A stretch of DNA of 64,000 bases from Mya arenaria (Eukaryota > Mollusca > Bivalvia > Myida > Myidae). Position 1 is the first letter of the stretch, and each line of letters starts with the position of its first letter. The notes beneath the pieces were generated by a model that was not told where the DNA came from, did no database searches, and saw only the letters and a list, made by a program, of their open reading frames with translations. A program made the translations under genes and the position numbers. Shown piece by piece: positions 52,501-62,535 of this stretch. Where the stretch lies: NCBI RefSeq assembly GCF_026914265.1, contig NC_069134.1, positions 9,045,758 through 9,109,757 of the forward strand. The letters run 5' to 3'.

Positions 52501-52928
52501 GCTTTGACCTGTTAAATGGGGTCATGTTGTGGCAGTGGTCGGAAAAACGTCAACCCTTGATGAACCACCGAATCTTTAGAAAAATCAGCTTTTTTGATAA
52601 ATTCGTGGTTATCGCTCATTCATCTACTAAGGGCATTGGATTTAGCCGGCTCGACATTGATGAAAAACACGTTGAATTATTGGCAGAAAACGTGTGCAAC
52701 TTCAGAGCAAATGTTTTCTTTGAAAATTGCAAGAACGGCAAATTAAAAGCGTACCTCATTACCAAAGGTGAAATCAAGATAATGTACCTAAATCGCTCAC
52801 AGACTGATTTAGCAGACAAATATAAGTCGATGCACACTGCAAATGAAAATACACATTCGGACGACGGATACGTACTAATGCCTGTTTGCCTTGATGGGTC
52901 GGAATCATCAGCATATATATTTCCTTAG
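46140..52928 (+). CDS. Four-CARD protein with coiled coil and beta-propeller-like tail
   Basis: Nine exons: 46140-46236, 46466-46597, 47137-47423, 49694-49787, 49911-50078, 50360-50482, 50631-51014, 51257-51514, 51655-52928. All are GT-AG, phases agree, and the total is 2817 nt (938 residues plus stop). The start is the first Met after an in-frame TGA at 46110. Residues about 1-76, 77-203, 204-310 and 320-428 each match the CARD pattern of RIG-I/MDA5-like helicases: a central helix ending ADRVIS or AESVIS, a helix with AA---LLDRI, then W---FL--L. Domains 2 and 4 are clearest. Residues 429-514 are charged and helical, like the TRIM coiled coil. Residues 515-938, in one exon, look like a propeller of repeated beta strands. 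No nuclease, helicase, RING, NB-ARC or caspase domain is visible. Inferred role: cytosolic adaptor or sensor that nucleates CARD signalling. The CARD calls are by pattern only. Confidence 0.8.
47137..49787 (+). CDS. Exons 3-4: CARD-like domain 2
   Basis: Exon 3 has YRRIIELFAPTLKQQIEPSE, FLVADRVIS, EEIIAEQQNHGC and LLDRI followed by WYQRFLL. Exon 4 completes it with ALYKNGQSSLVKDVDPDFYW, like the -AL--GY--L---I-PD tail of RIG-I-like receptor CARDs. A 2.27-kb intron, which contains a LINE, separates the two exons. Confidence 0.8.
47424..49693. other. CARD gene intron 3
   Basis: The first 500 bp hold no supported exon; a 99-codon open frame (47563-47862) has no recognisable features. The rest is mainly the LINE remnant. 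The terminal AT-rich 350 bp are plain intron. Confidence 0.5.
47930..49350 (+). mobile_element. Broken LINE in CARD gene intron 3
   Basis: A decayed reverse transcriptase in sense orientation: VTQVFKKGDVYDG-NYKGTTL at about 48301-48360, LCVKFNTVFSPL at about 48550, INDIIKNINSDLLG at about 48613, YADDMV at about 48686, FKYLGIRLL at about 48877, and a C-terminal region to about 49350. Many stops. It differs in sequence from the copy at 3490-5470, so it is a separate family or a much older insertion. Confidence 0.8.
49911..51014 (+). CDS. Exons 5-7: CARD-like domains 3 and 4
   Basis: Exons 5-6 give domain 3: IAKRIIDYWSEIVEIVDID, LNQYLNPDLLDEG, then ALSKLLHKVIGGK and RTFLCVLVNAGYPF. It is more diverged. 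Exon 7 gives domain 4 whole: LRNLIQIFSSRVQNQLDVN, LVAESVISQTDNEKI, RGNTAAAMELLDRIHKRLEP, WYSTFLQILVRRGH, IVKIIEPDYL. Domains 2 and 4 resemble each other most, suggesting a tandem duplication of a two-CARD unit (1-2 giving 3-4). Confidence 0.75.
50150..50290 (+). repeat. Dispersed repeat fragment in CARD gene intron 5
   Basis: AAAGTTTAAACATAAACCCC through AATGGCACATGGTTAACATC and AAAGACATAAAACACA has a diverged relative at 54160-54270 (AAAGTTTAAACATCCACCCG, AAATGGCACTGGGCAAACGC, AAAGACATAGCACATA). This is a dispersed non-coding family. Confidence 0.65.
51257..51514 (+). CDS. Exon 8: TRIM-like coiled-coil segment
   Basis: About 86 residues, highly charged, with heptad-like spacing (LVKAIKKRIHNLELSKEEAL, WFLKLQASCEETKREVSSL), like the post-B-box coiled coil of TRIM proteins. 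The acceptor is TAGCAG, a NAGNAG pair, so splicing at 51257 or 51260 adds or drops one residue. Two in-phase donors exist (after 51499 and 51514), so a five-residue variation is also possible. Confidence 0.7.
51655..52928 (+). CDS. Exon 9: beta-propeller-like C-terminal region
   Basis: One long exon. After a Ser-rich linker with SYSPSSSSSFLK, a series of alternating hydrophobic strands and turns runs to the end, with blade-like pieces such as AVIDANGHIVAFC, KQTIAAAKDKMLVLCSGKHI, SQIIVAENGIFCFDLLNGV and FDKFVVIAHSSTKG. The spacing of about 45 residues and the loss of clear WD or NHL signatures make the fold an inference. The stop is at 52926-52928. Confidence 0.65.
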
Positions 52929-55476
52929 TTTGAACTATTATTTTATTTTACAACGATAGTGGAGAAATGATTTAGTATGGCCCGATTGTACGTGAGGATG
53001 CGATCATTTTGTCTGGTGGGGAAAACCGGTGTGCCCGGAGAAAACCTATTTTCCAAGCTGGGTGCATCTTACGAAATTCACATATGCAAGTTCTTAATTG
53101 GTTCCCAAGATAAAAACCCTCGATGTGCCTATTATGCGTGAGACTACTTAAGAGGCACATAAAACACAATGACGCATTTAAAAAAATGTAAATTGAATAT
53201 GAAATGATCAATAAACTTATTTAAAAAAAAAATCTATTCTAACAGACGGTTTTGTCGTAATGATAACACAAATATATTGAAAATGTAACAATAACATTCT
53301 TTTAATTCAATCATGGAAATCCATGAGTATTCACAAAATTGCTTGCAAGACGATTACGATTTTATAGCGCATACTACTAAGGGGAAGTAATAAAGTTATA
53401 TCTTTTATTAGATCAAGATAATTGCTTTCCATGAATTAATGGCTGAAAGGAATGCTGATATTGGGTTATTGATATCTCCATACTCTGACCTTTCCACACA
53501 TCCCACTATGGCGACCATAAAGTTTCCTTATTAGGTGTACCATCTGCGCATGGTGAGTAATGGAATGCCACCGATGATAGAGGAACTCTGGAAGACATGT
53601 CTCGAATTGGGCAGGTGCATAGCATGTCGGTTTCTGCAATTATTTTCCGGTAAAAATAGAAATGGCACACGATTTTTTTTGATTTTTTAACAAAGGGCAA
53701 TTTATTGTTCATACTGGAACCTCTTTTCATCGTATAGTACGGTCACCTTTTTTATTTTGAAATCCCCAGAAGGTATTGTTTATTTATAACCAAATTGTTC
53801 CACTCTTTACGTTTATCACAGCCAGTTTGAATTTGTAATTAACAATATCAATCAAATAATGGCAAAGAAGCAATCGTTTAAACGAGTCGTACACAAGAAG
53901 TAAGACAAGAAATTTATGTTCGTAATCATTAAACAACGTTTGTACTAGCCGAATGAGCCATATAAACACCACCATAGCGACAACATGTTCGCACCGTATA
54001 CATTGCATGGAGGGCTCTATAGTCCGTCTTGCGAGAGGTAAATGTCTTTTTTTTTAAAACAATACAACAAACAATGAAAACCACAAGGACAAGCCCAGTA
54101 GTCAAATATCCTATATCAACCCTGTTTATAGGCACCAGGTCCAAACGACAATATTTATGAGAACAGCTACAGAAACAATCTCAGTAGCAAAAAGTTTAAA
54201 CATCCACCCGGTTAAATGGCACTGGGCAAACGCCAAAGACATAGCACATAAAATCACAAACAAGAAACATGGAAGAACAGCACAAAACTCCACAAACAGC
54301 ACAGTGCATACATACTATATATAAAAAAACTAGGTATGTTTATCAAGGATTGTTAGGTACCGCCTGGGAACGGTCAGTAAAATGTAAATTGAACAACACT
54401 GAACGAGAGACAAAAACGTACAACTAAAACCACAAAAAGACCACACACGTATCAAACTACCAATAAATGATAGGATTACTGCCTGGGAACGGTCTCTTTA
54501 AACTTGTTTATCAAAGCTGACTATTTTTCCGGACTGTTTAAAACCAGTAACCACAACAATTCTTGATATCGAGTATTTAAGATATTGGATCTATGTGTAT
54601 TGTACTGGTGCGTTGAATGTCTTATTGCGTTTCTGCTGGGCTTTGATCGTGATATATGTATCTTCAAATAAGCTCATAGTAATTTAAACGTTTGAATGCT
54701 GGACTTGACCCTGTAGTCCACGTTGTTCTAGTTCTTTTATTTCATTATACATATATTAGACATGATTAAATTACATGCAAAATGATAGACATAATTAAAC
54801 ATTTCTGCGTTTTTACTATCATCTTTTTTCAAGTTTTAAAATCAAACAACTCGCGTAATTTAATGCTTGTTATGTATGTTTGATAGTTTAATTAACGCAC
54901 CGCTCTAATTTGATTCAATCATAGAAGTCTTATGATAAAACAACCCTCCAAAATGATCACTTAATAACCGTTTCTAGTTCTTTATTTTCTGCAACAAACA
55001 AATTAATGTTTCAATCAGTTTTCTTTTCACAAGTTTGATTATCGTTTGATGATGTCGCGGCAGTCAATCCACAGCGCAATCATCATTATCGACTATCGAG
55101 TTAACACAACATCACAGGTGCAATATTTAACGACGCACCGGCTGTCAAAACAAAGTGACACGCGATTCGCGAATTCCTAATACACAAAATCATTTTGACA
55201 TGTTTTAACAAATATACGTCCGGTTTTGTGAGGTAAATTTACGTTGACAACTAAAAAAAATTCTCGATTTTTTGTCCGGTATCCGGAATTCCGGGGTTCC
55301 GGTTTTGTAGGGATGTTTTTACATTGAAAATAGAAGGGGAAAATCGGGACTCTGAAAAAAGTCCGGTATCCCGAGGATTCCGGTTTTGTGGAGATCCAGT
55401 TTAGTGAGTTTCCACTGTACAATGAATACTACAGGGTCAAACCCAAAGGTCGAAGATTAAAAAAGAATCCCTGTTT
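52929..55476. other. 3' UTR of the CARD gene and intergenic sequence
   Basis: No gene supported. The 280 bp to the polyadenylation signal are probable 3' UTR. The segment 54060-54500 holds dispersed repeats (a CACCAGGTCCAAACGACAAT block and two copies of GCCTGGGAACGGTC, at 54363 and 54481). GGTATCCGGAATTCCGGGGTT and related CCGG-rich words repeat at 55276-55410. Confidence 0.5.
53210..53215 (+). promoter_or_regulatory. Polyadenylation signal AATAAA for the CARD gene
   Basis: AATAAA lies 282 bp after the stop codon, followed by an AT-rich stretch. A canonical hexamer at a reasonable distance. Confidence 0.55.
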
Positions 55477-55846
55477 AGAGGCATAAGGCAAGGCACCAGA
55501 CGACAATAAAGTAGAGGCATAAGGCAAGGCACCAGACGACAATAAAGTAGAGGCATAAGGCAAGGCACCAGACGACAATAAAGTAGAGACATAAGGCAAG
55601 GCACCAGACGACAATAAAGTAGAGACATAAGGCAAGGCACCAGACGACAATAAAGTAGATGCATAAGGCAAGGGACCAGACGACAATAAAGTAGAGACAT
55701 AAGGCAAGGGACCAGACGACAATAAAGTAGAGGCATAAGGCAAGGCACCAGACGACAATAAAGTAGAGACATACGGCAAGGGACCAGACTACAATAAAGT
55801 AGAGGCATAAGGCAAGGCACCAGACGACAATAAAGTAGATGCATAA
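55477..55846. repeat. 36-bp minisatellite, about 10 copies
   Basis: The unit AGAGGCATAAGGCAAGGCAC followed by CAGACGACAATAAAGT repeats every 36 bp, with only G/A and G/T variants at a few positions. Because 36 is a multiple of 3, two minus-strand frames stay open; these are not genes. It is preceded by CCCTGTTTAGAGGCATAAGG. A similar string, CCCTGTTTATAGGCACCAGG, at 54119 suggests the unit grew out of a dispersed repeat. Confidence 0.95.
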
Positions 55847-55859
55847 GTATAAGTATAAG

Positions 55860-56820
55860 TATCCATCCAGAACTTCACATTTCTTAATTATATTAAGAAA
55901 TATATGTTTTATGTTACTACTGTTTTATAGGATTTGATGCAAAATTTCTTGAATGTTTGAAAAATCAATTCATATTTAATTTCAGACATTTTGCTGTAAC
56001 GGTATCTTTCCAATAAAATGTAGTAAAAACTTCCTTAGATGGTTTAGCCCTGGAATGGATCTGTAATTTACATGCATGTGTGTCATCCATCTTTGTGAAT
56101 GTAATGACCGGTTTGTCGTTGAGTAAAATATAAACTTCTCGAAGAAACGCGCAAAGGAGATTCATTATCTTCAAGCGTAATCGGTTCAATTGAAAACAAC
56201 CGTTATTATCATTTAATATGTGTACAAATGAAATGAACGGAGGAAACTCACGAGCTTTGCGAAAAGAGAAAATCCCGGACAATTTGTTTTTACAAGCTGC
56301 TAGTTCACTGCACATATAAAATAATCGTGTTTTGCAATGGTTATAGACGTTGAAACATAATAGCTTTTTTCTTATTTCTTCATTGAAATTCGTTCTATGT
56401 ATAAAATTTAACTATCTCAGTTTTTGTTTCAGAAACATAGTCAATAAATAATGAAAAAAAAAAAAATTGAAAAAAATGATGTGTTACATAATATAACTTA
56501 CGACCGACGACTATGAAATTTTCATCTCCCTCCCGAGGGCTCTTTGGAACGTTTATTGGTCTTTGTCTGCTATTTAATGAGATACTTATTTTGCTTTATT
56601 CAGATACTAGAGCCATGTTCAATAGAGAAAATTATTACCTTTAATGTTTTACACAAATTATCAGGTTTCATGGCGGACGATATAATAAACATAACGATTA
56701 TGCACAAGACTGGAAAATAAATTCTGCCCAAAGAATCTTAAAAAGGATGAAATTTAATCATCCTCAGTGCGAACAACGCATATCAATGCAAGCGTCGGGT
56801 AAACGTTAATTACATCGTTT
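55860..56820. other. Intergenic, no gene seen
   Basis: AT-rich. A 116-codon minus-strand open frame (55965-56315) shows no recognisable feature and no clear splice context. It is left uncalled. Confidence 0.4.
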
Positions 56821-56824
56821 TGAA

Positions 56825-58560
56825 TCATCTCATTTCTGTACCATAATAATACAACCATGAAACAATCTCATTTCCGTACCATAATAATACAACCATGGCG
56901 AAATCTCGTTTCTGAACCATAACAAAACAACCATGGCGAAATCTCGTTTCTGAACCATAACAAAACAACCATGGCGAAATCTCGTTTCTGAACCATAACA
57001 AAACAACCATGGCACAGTCTCGTTTCTGTACCAAAACACTACAATCATGACACACTCCCATTTCTGTACCATAACACTACAATCATGACACAATCCCATT
57101 TCTGAACCATAACACTACAATCATGACACAATCCCATTTCTGAACCATAACACTACAATCATGACACAATCCCATTTCTGAACCATAACACTACAATCAT
57201 GACACAATCCCATTTCTGAACTATAACACTACAATCATGACACAATCCCATTTCTGTACCATAACACTACAATCATGACACAATCCCATTTCTAAACCAT
57301 AACACTACAATCATGACACAATCCCATTTCTGAACCATAACAATACAACCATGAAACAATCTCATTTCCAACCCAAACAATACAACCATGAAACCATCCC
57401 ATTTATGTACCATACCAATACAACCACGAAACAATCTCAATTCTGAACCATAACAATACAACCATGACACAATTTCAATTTCACAATCTCAATTCTTAAC
57501 CATACCAGTACAACCAAGACACAATTTCAATTCTGTACCAAAACAATACAACCATGAAACCATCTCATTTCTGTACCAAAACAATACAACCATGAAACCA
57601 TCTCATTTCTGTACCAAAACAATACAACCATGAAACCATCCCATTTCTGTACCATACCAATACAACCACGAAACAATCTCAATTCTTAACAATACCAATA
57701 CAACCAAGACACACTCTCAATTCTGAAACATAACAATACAACCATGACACAATCTCAATTCTGAACCATACCAATACAACCAAGACACAATCTCAATTCT
57801 GAACCATACCAATACAACCATGACACAATTTCAATTCTGAACCATACCAATACAACCATGACACAATTTCAATTCTGAACCATACCAATACAACCATGAA
57901 ACAATCTCATTTCTGTACCAAAACAATACAACCATGAAACCATCCCATTTCTGTACCATACCAATACAACCACGAAACAATCTCAATTCTGAACCATAAC
58001 AATACAACCATGACACAATTTCAATTTCACAATCTCAATTCTTAACCATACCAGTACAACCAAGACACAATTTCAATTCTGTACCAAAACAATACAACCA
58101 TGAAACCATCTCATTTCTGTACCAAAACAATACAACCATGAAACCATCTCATTTCTGTACCAAAACAATACAACCATGAAACCATCCCATTTCTGTACCA
58201 TACCAATACAACCACGAAACAATCTGAATTCTTAACCATACCAATACAACCAAGACACAATCTCAATTCTAAAAACATAACAATACAACCATGACACAAT
58301 CTCATTTCTGAACCATACCAATACAACCAAGACACACTCTCATTTCTGAACCATACCAATACAACCAAGACACAATTTCAATTCTGAACCATACCAATAC
58401 AACCATGACACAATCTCAATTCTGAAACATAACAATACAACCATGACACAATCTCATTTCTGAACCATACCAATACAATCATGAAACAATCTCATTTCTG
58501 TACCATAACCATTCAACGATGAAACAAGCTCATTTCCGAACTATGCCAATACAACCATGG
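56825..58560. repeat. 38-bp minisatellite, about 45 copies, with a 547-bp higher-order copy
   Basis: The unit ACCATAACACTACAATCATG plus ACACAATCCCATTTCTGA, 38 bp, in many variants. Sub-blocks differ: CATGGCGAAATCTCG near 56900-57010, ATCATGACACAATCCC at 57050-57330, and ATACAACCATGA-type further on. The odd piece AATTTCAATTTCACAATC at 57471 recurs at 58018, 547 bp apart, and the units around both match in order, so a multi-unit segment was duplicated. Confidence 0.95.
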
Positions 58561-58569
58561 TACCCAGTT

Positions 58570-61500
58570 CTCTTAGTCTATAATTGCCACATGTATATGA
58601 ATTTGTTTTGTTCGTTAATATTTACTGTGTTATAATACAGTTGTGTTCAAACGCATGCATTCTGGGAGATATACCCTTCGGACGCACACAATACACGCAT
58701 GTAAATGTAAATATTTAATTCATTCTATTCTTTGACCTCAATTACGATATTTTTAGTTTTAAATAAATGTGATATGTCGAGCAATCTTATAATAAACGTC
58801 TTTATAACATCTTATATCACTGGATTGTGCGTACGTTCATTTGCGTCAGATAAAAGTAACTAAATATGACTTTTAAAACAATACTGATAGCCAGGGGAAA
58901 TAACAAGGACCATGTTACGCAAATACAAACATAATGTGTTATAGCAATTAATTGGCAATAACTTGGCATGGAATATTTATATGTGTCTTAATTTTGTTGA
59001 CGATACTGTTGTTATTACCTGAAGGTCCTGCGTAGGGTCTATTGATGCCCGATAAATCGATAAGACGAATCTGGGTATGAGAATCTGATCACCAGAGACG
59101 GATACATGGAATCATTACTGAGATTGGAAAATACGTGGTCAAAAGGCAAGATAATTGATTCGCAAGATTCAGATAGCATTAAAAGTTCCGTTTTCTTTGA
59201 ACGGGTCGGAGAGCGTATTTCCTATTTCGTGTCGATCCGCGCGGACTGATATGAAATTTAATCCATTGTGAGGTCAGCACATCTGTGACATGGAAAAGTA
59301 GTTCTAATCTCTGGAAAGTTTTGATGGATGGACTTGATCCGCATGGTATTGAAAATCAACCGAGCAGAAAATAAGTAGATCGGATTTTGGAAATCAGATT
59401 GGCAGACAAGAACATGACAATGATCAGAAAATTTGAAGCAAGTGCGGCACTCCGCTCGGAACATACGGAATATCGGGTTTACCGCTTTTAATTAGTAAAC
59501 GCGAGAGGATGGCTGAGATTATGTGAAACTTAAGACTAAGGTGGGTTGGTTTTGATTTCTTAATGATCTCTTAGTTTGTCATGAACATTTGATGAGCGTG
59601 TTATGGGAGTTTACTTGAAAATTCTGAATGACTAAACATGTATTAAAGTCATTTGTTTTTCTAGACGATGGACTTACATGAAGATCTAATTGACAACGAC
59701 CGCATTGAATGATAACTTAATTCTTACTTAAACACTTACTCACTTTTCGGCTATTAAAATGGACACTTGTATGTGAAAAATATGAATTGTTATGTACCCA
59801 CTCCCGACTGTAAGTATTATAATAATCACTTCTACGTTAAGTACATATTTGCTCATTTTTGTGTCAACTTTAGATACAAATGTTCCGTTTAGACACGCGC
59901 TGACGTGTTTTTTTTTCATAAAAAAGTTGTATTGTATATGTGTACGTTTTTTTCGCAATGAAAGAACTTCAGTGCACACGCACATGCACACGAACACGCG
60001 TACGCACGCTCGCATAAATATATAAAAGGTGACATTAGACACGATGAGTGCCGGTTAAAAGATATAAATACAAACTAAAGGACATGAATTAAATGTACGG
60101 AACACCGGTCGGCAAGTTAATTTAAACAATCCATTTAAATTCTTTCAAGATTGTTTATTTTTATTCTTATATCAAAATATGTAACCGCATTCTTTAGTTT
60201 TTACTTTTTCTATCAACTTGTGAATATAACTTTATTTATCAACATGAAAGAGACGTCTTTCGGAGTTGTCAAAACTAATGCAATATTTGGCAACTGTTGG
60301 TATACATGTTTTATGTCTTTAGACAACCTATGATGTTACATTAAACTGTGTTTTCCTGTATAGATTTATTTCGTATTATCCGACCTTTTTCGGCTTTTAA
60401 ATGTTTAGGTTGATGTCACCAGAGGAGCTTGTCACTACACAATAACATACTTTAAGATAGAAACATATATAGTGCTTGGAAACCACACAAGTGTCAAAAA
60501 TCGTATATGACTGCCGCACATTTTTGGACTGGTCATTTGTTGTTAAAGAGTGATCAGAGCATTGTATTTCATAAGTATGCTTGAAGTAACATACTCTTCG
60601 CTTCAAATAGCCTTTGTTTGTAGTCACTCAAAATCTGCTTGTCTGAGGACAATCGACAAAAGCTTTAATCTGAACTTAAATGTTTTCAAAGTTTAACCAG
60701 TACGTAATAGAACACCAAGCTCCATGTACATGGAAGTTCGATTATCCACGTACCTTTTGTAACAACAGCACAATTGAGCCATTAACAACGCTTTCCGGTC
60801 TTTTCATTAAATCTGATATTTCACGAAATGTTTCTGTTATTTTTCAATCGAACGAATTGTTCGCGGAAGTATCCTATTTATTTAGTACACGCTGATTGCG
60901 CAGCAGAACAAAAGTGCACCTAACATGAAACAGAACAATTTCAAAAAGAAAAAAAATATGGATTTTACGAACTTATTACTCTTGAATTACTATCGTGTCT
61001 GTATAACTTACATTCGAAGTACTGCAGTGTTACAGAATTTTCAAGGAAATATTCTATTGTCATTACTTTAATCTAATAAGTGCGCAACTTTAGCTTTTAA
61101 ACCAAATACCCCCTTATGTAGTTGGTTTCTATTGTGCAAAATATGGGAAACGTAACCTTTACTTGTTTGTCTTCACTTAACAAGGTCTTAAAGAATAATT
61201 CTGTCTCAATGTATTGACATTAACATACGGTGATCTGCCGTAAATGTTCATTTTCAGTCGACCGACTACATCACGAAGTCATGTTAATACACATTAACTC
61301 TCAGAAAGATGGATTGGCCGAAGCTGTAGGTGGCGAAACTATTCTTTCGAAGCCCAGACACATGCGTTCGCGAGTGATTTCCGCGCTCTGTAATTATTTC
61401 TAGAGCATGCAAGCGGCCCCCTTTTTAGTAATTAACCTCATGCATGGTATCAAATCTAGAAACTAGGCATCATTTATTTTACGCGTGAATTTTTGATGTT

Positions 61501-62535
61501 TCTATTTTTATACTTTTTCAAAAAAAATGAAACAAAGGGTGTAGAATACTGCAATTAAGGTTGTCCATGTATTTTTTTGTTTCTTTAAAGCTACATATCA
61601 CTGCCATTTCAAGTCATGTGTTATGTTTTCATTATCCAGCTCATTTCGAGATTGTGTTTTTAATGATTACAAAACGGGTGCCATACATTTACTTATTGTT
61701 TTGAAAATATGACATGCATATCAATAACAAGCCTCTGTTGATACCCTTGACTATTAAATCGTTAAAAAATATATGTCATGAACATTTATAGTATAATTTA
61801 ATATATATTCCAAATATTTTCTACAGTACACTTTATTCTTTTTTTATGTTTTATCCCAAAAAAAGAGTTACACACCTGAACCAAATAAAATGCAAAGATA
61901 AGGTAAAAAACAAACATGTCTGAACTTTTATCTGTCCTTGTGAACTGGTGTCGATATTGATAAGGAAAGTGCACATCTCCCTCTGTAAACATAAAAAGTG
62001 CAAATTGCCATAGTTACATGCACATAAACATGTCAAGAACGTACAGCGAAACATCTGCTCTGCGTTCTGATGTTGACAATTTAATATGTTCTTCTTCAGA
62101 CCAGACATTAAGGAACGTTTAACTCAATTGGTGAGCGCTAATTATAAGTTGTGGCACATTCCGTGTGTGTTGTCATCTCCTGGAGGCTAATTCGGTGTTC
62201 GGAAATGTTGTTCTTAATTGGTCAAGAGAATTGACTCGGTTTCTCATTCATCATTTTCTCAGAAATAATGGCTTTGCAATTGAAACCATAGGATGGATGT
62301 CAGCAATTACATGAATTCGTTTGGATGTTCATAATATGGCCGGATCATGCTGAAATACTGAAGCATATTTTAATATTGTCTTATCAATAATAACTATTGC
62401 AAATCAAAGTTAAATTTTATGTTAATACTTATTAATAATAATCAACGAAAATCATAGATAAAGTACAACAGCTATAATATATATGTATATAAACCTCTTA
62501 GTAACATATATTATTTTTTTCTTTTCAGCTGAACA
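58570..62535. other. Intergenic or 5' region of the third gene
   Basis: About 4 kb with no supported gene. A 71-codon open frame at 60680-60895 (CTWKFDYPRTFC and several N-x-S/T sites) could be an exon of a secreted protein, but no consistent splice joins were found. A CA/CG-rich short repeat lies at 59973-60012. A strong splice acceptor ends at 62528, seven bases before the start codon of the next gene, so an untranslated exon should exist upstream. Confidence 0.4.

Noticed and set aside
55429-55844. Two open frames of 116 and 135 codons on the minus strand with a 12-residue repeat
   Set aside because: The 36-bp minisatellite is a multiple of three, so frames stay open by arithmetic.
55477-55846. 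CRISPR-like regular repeats
   Set aside because: Units are head to tail with no unique spacers, and the host is eukaryotic. The same reasoning excludes the 38-bp and 55-bp arrays.
60680-60895. 71-codon open frame with Cys and glycosylation sites
   Set aside because: No flanking splice sites of matching phase and no recognised domain. Mentioned only as a possible lost exon.
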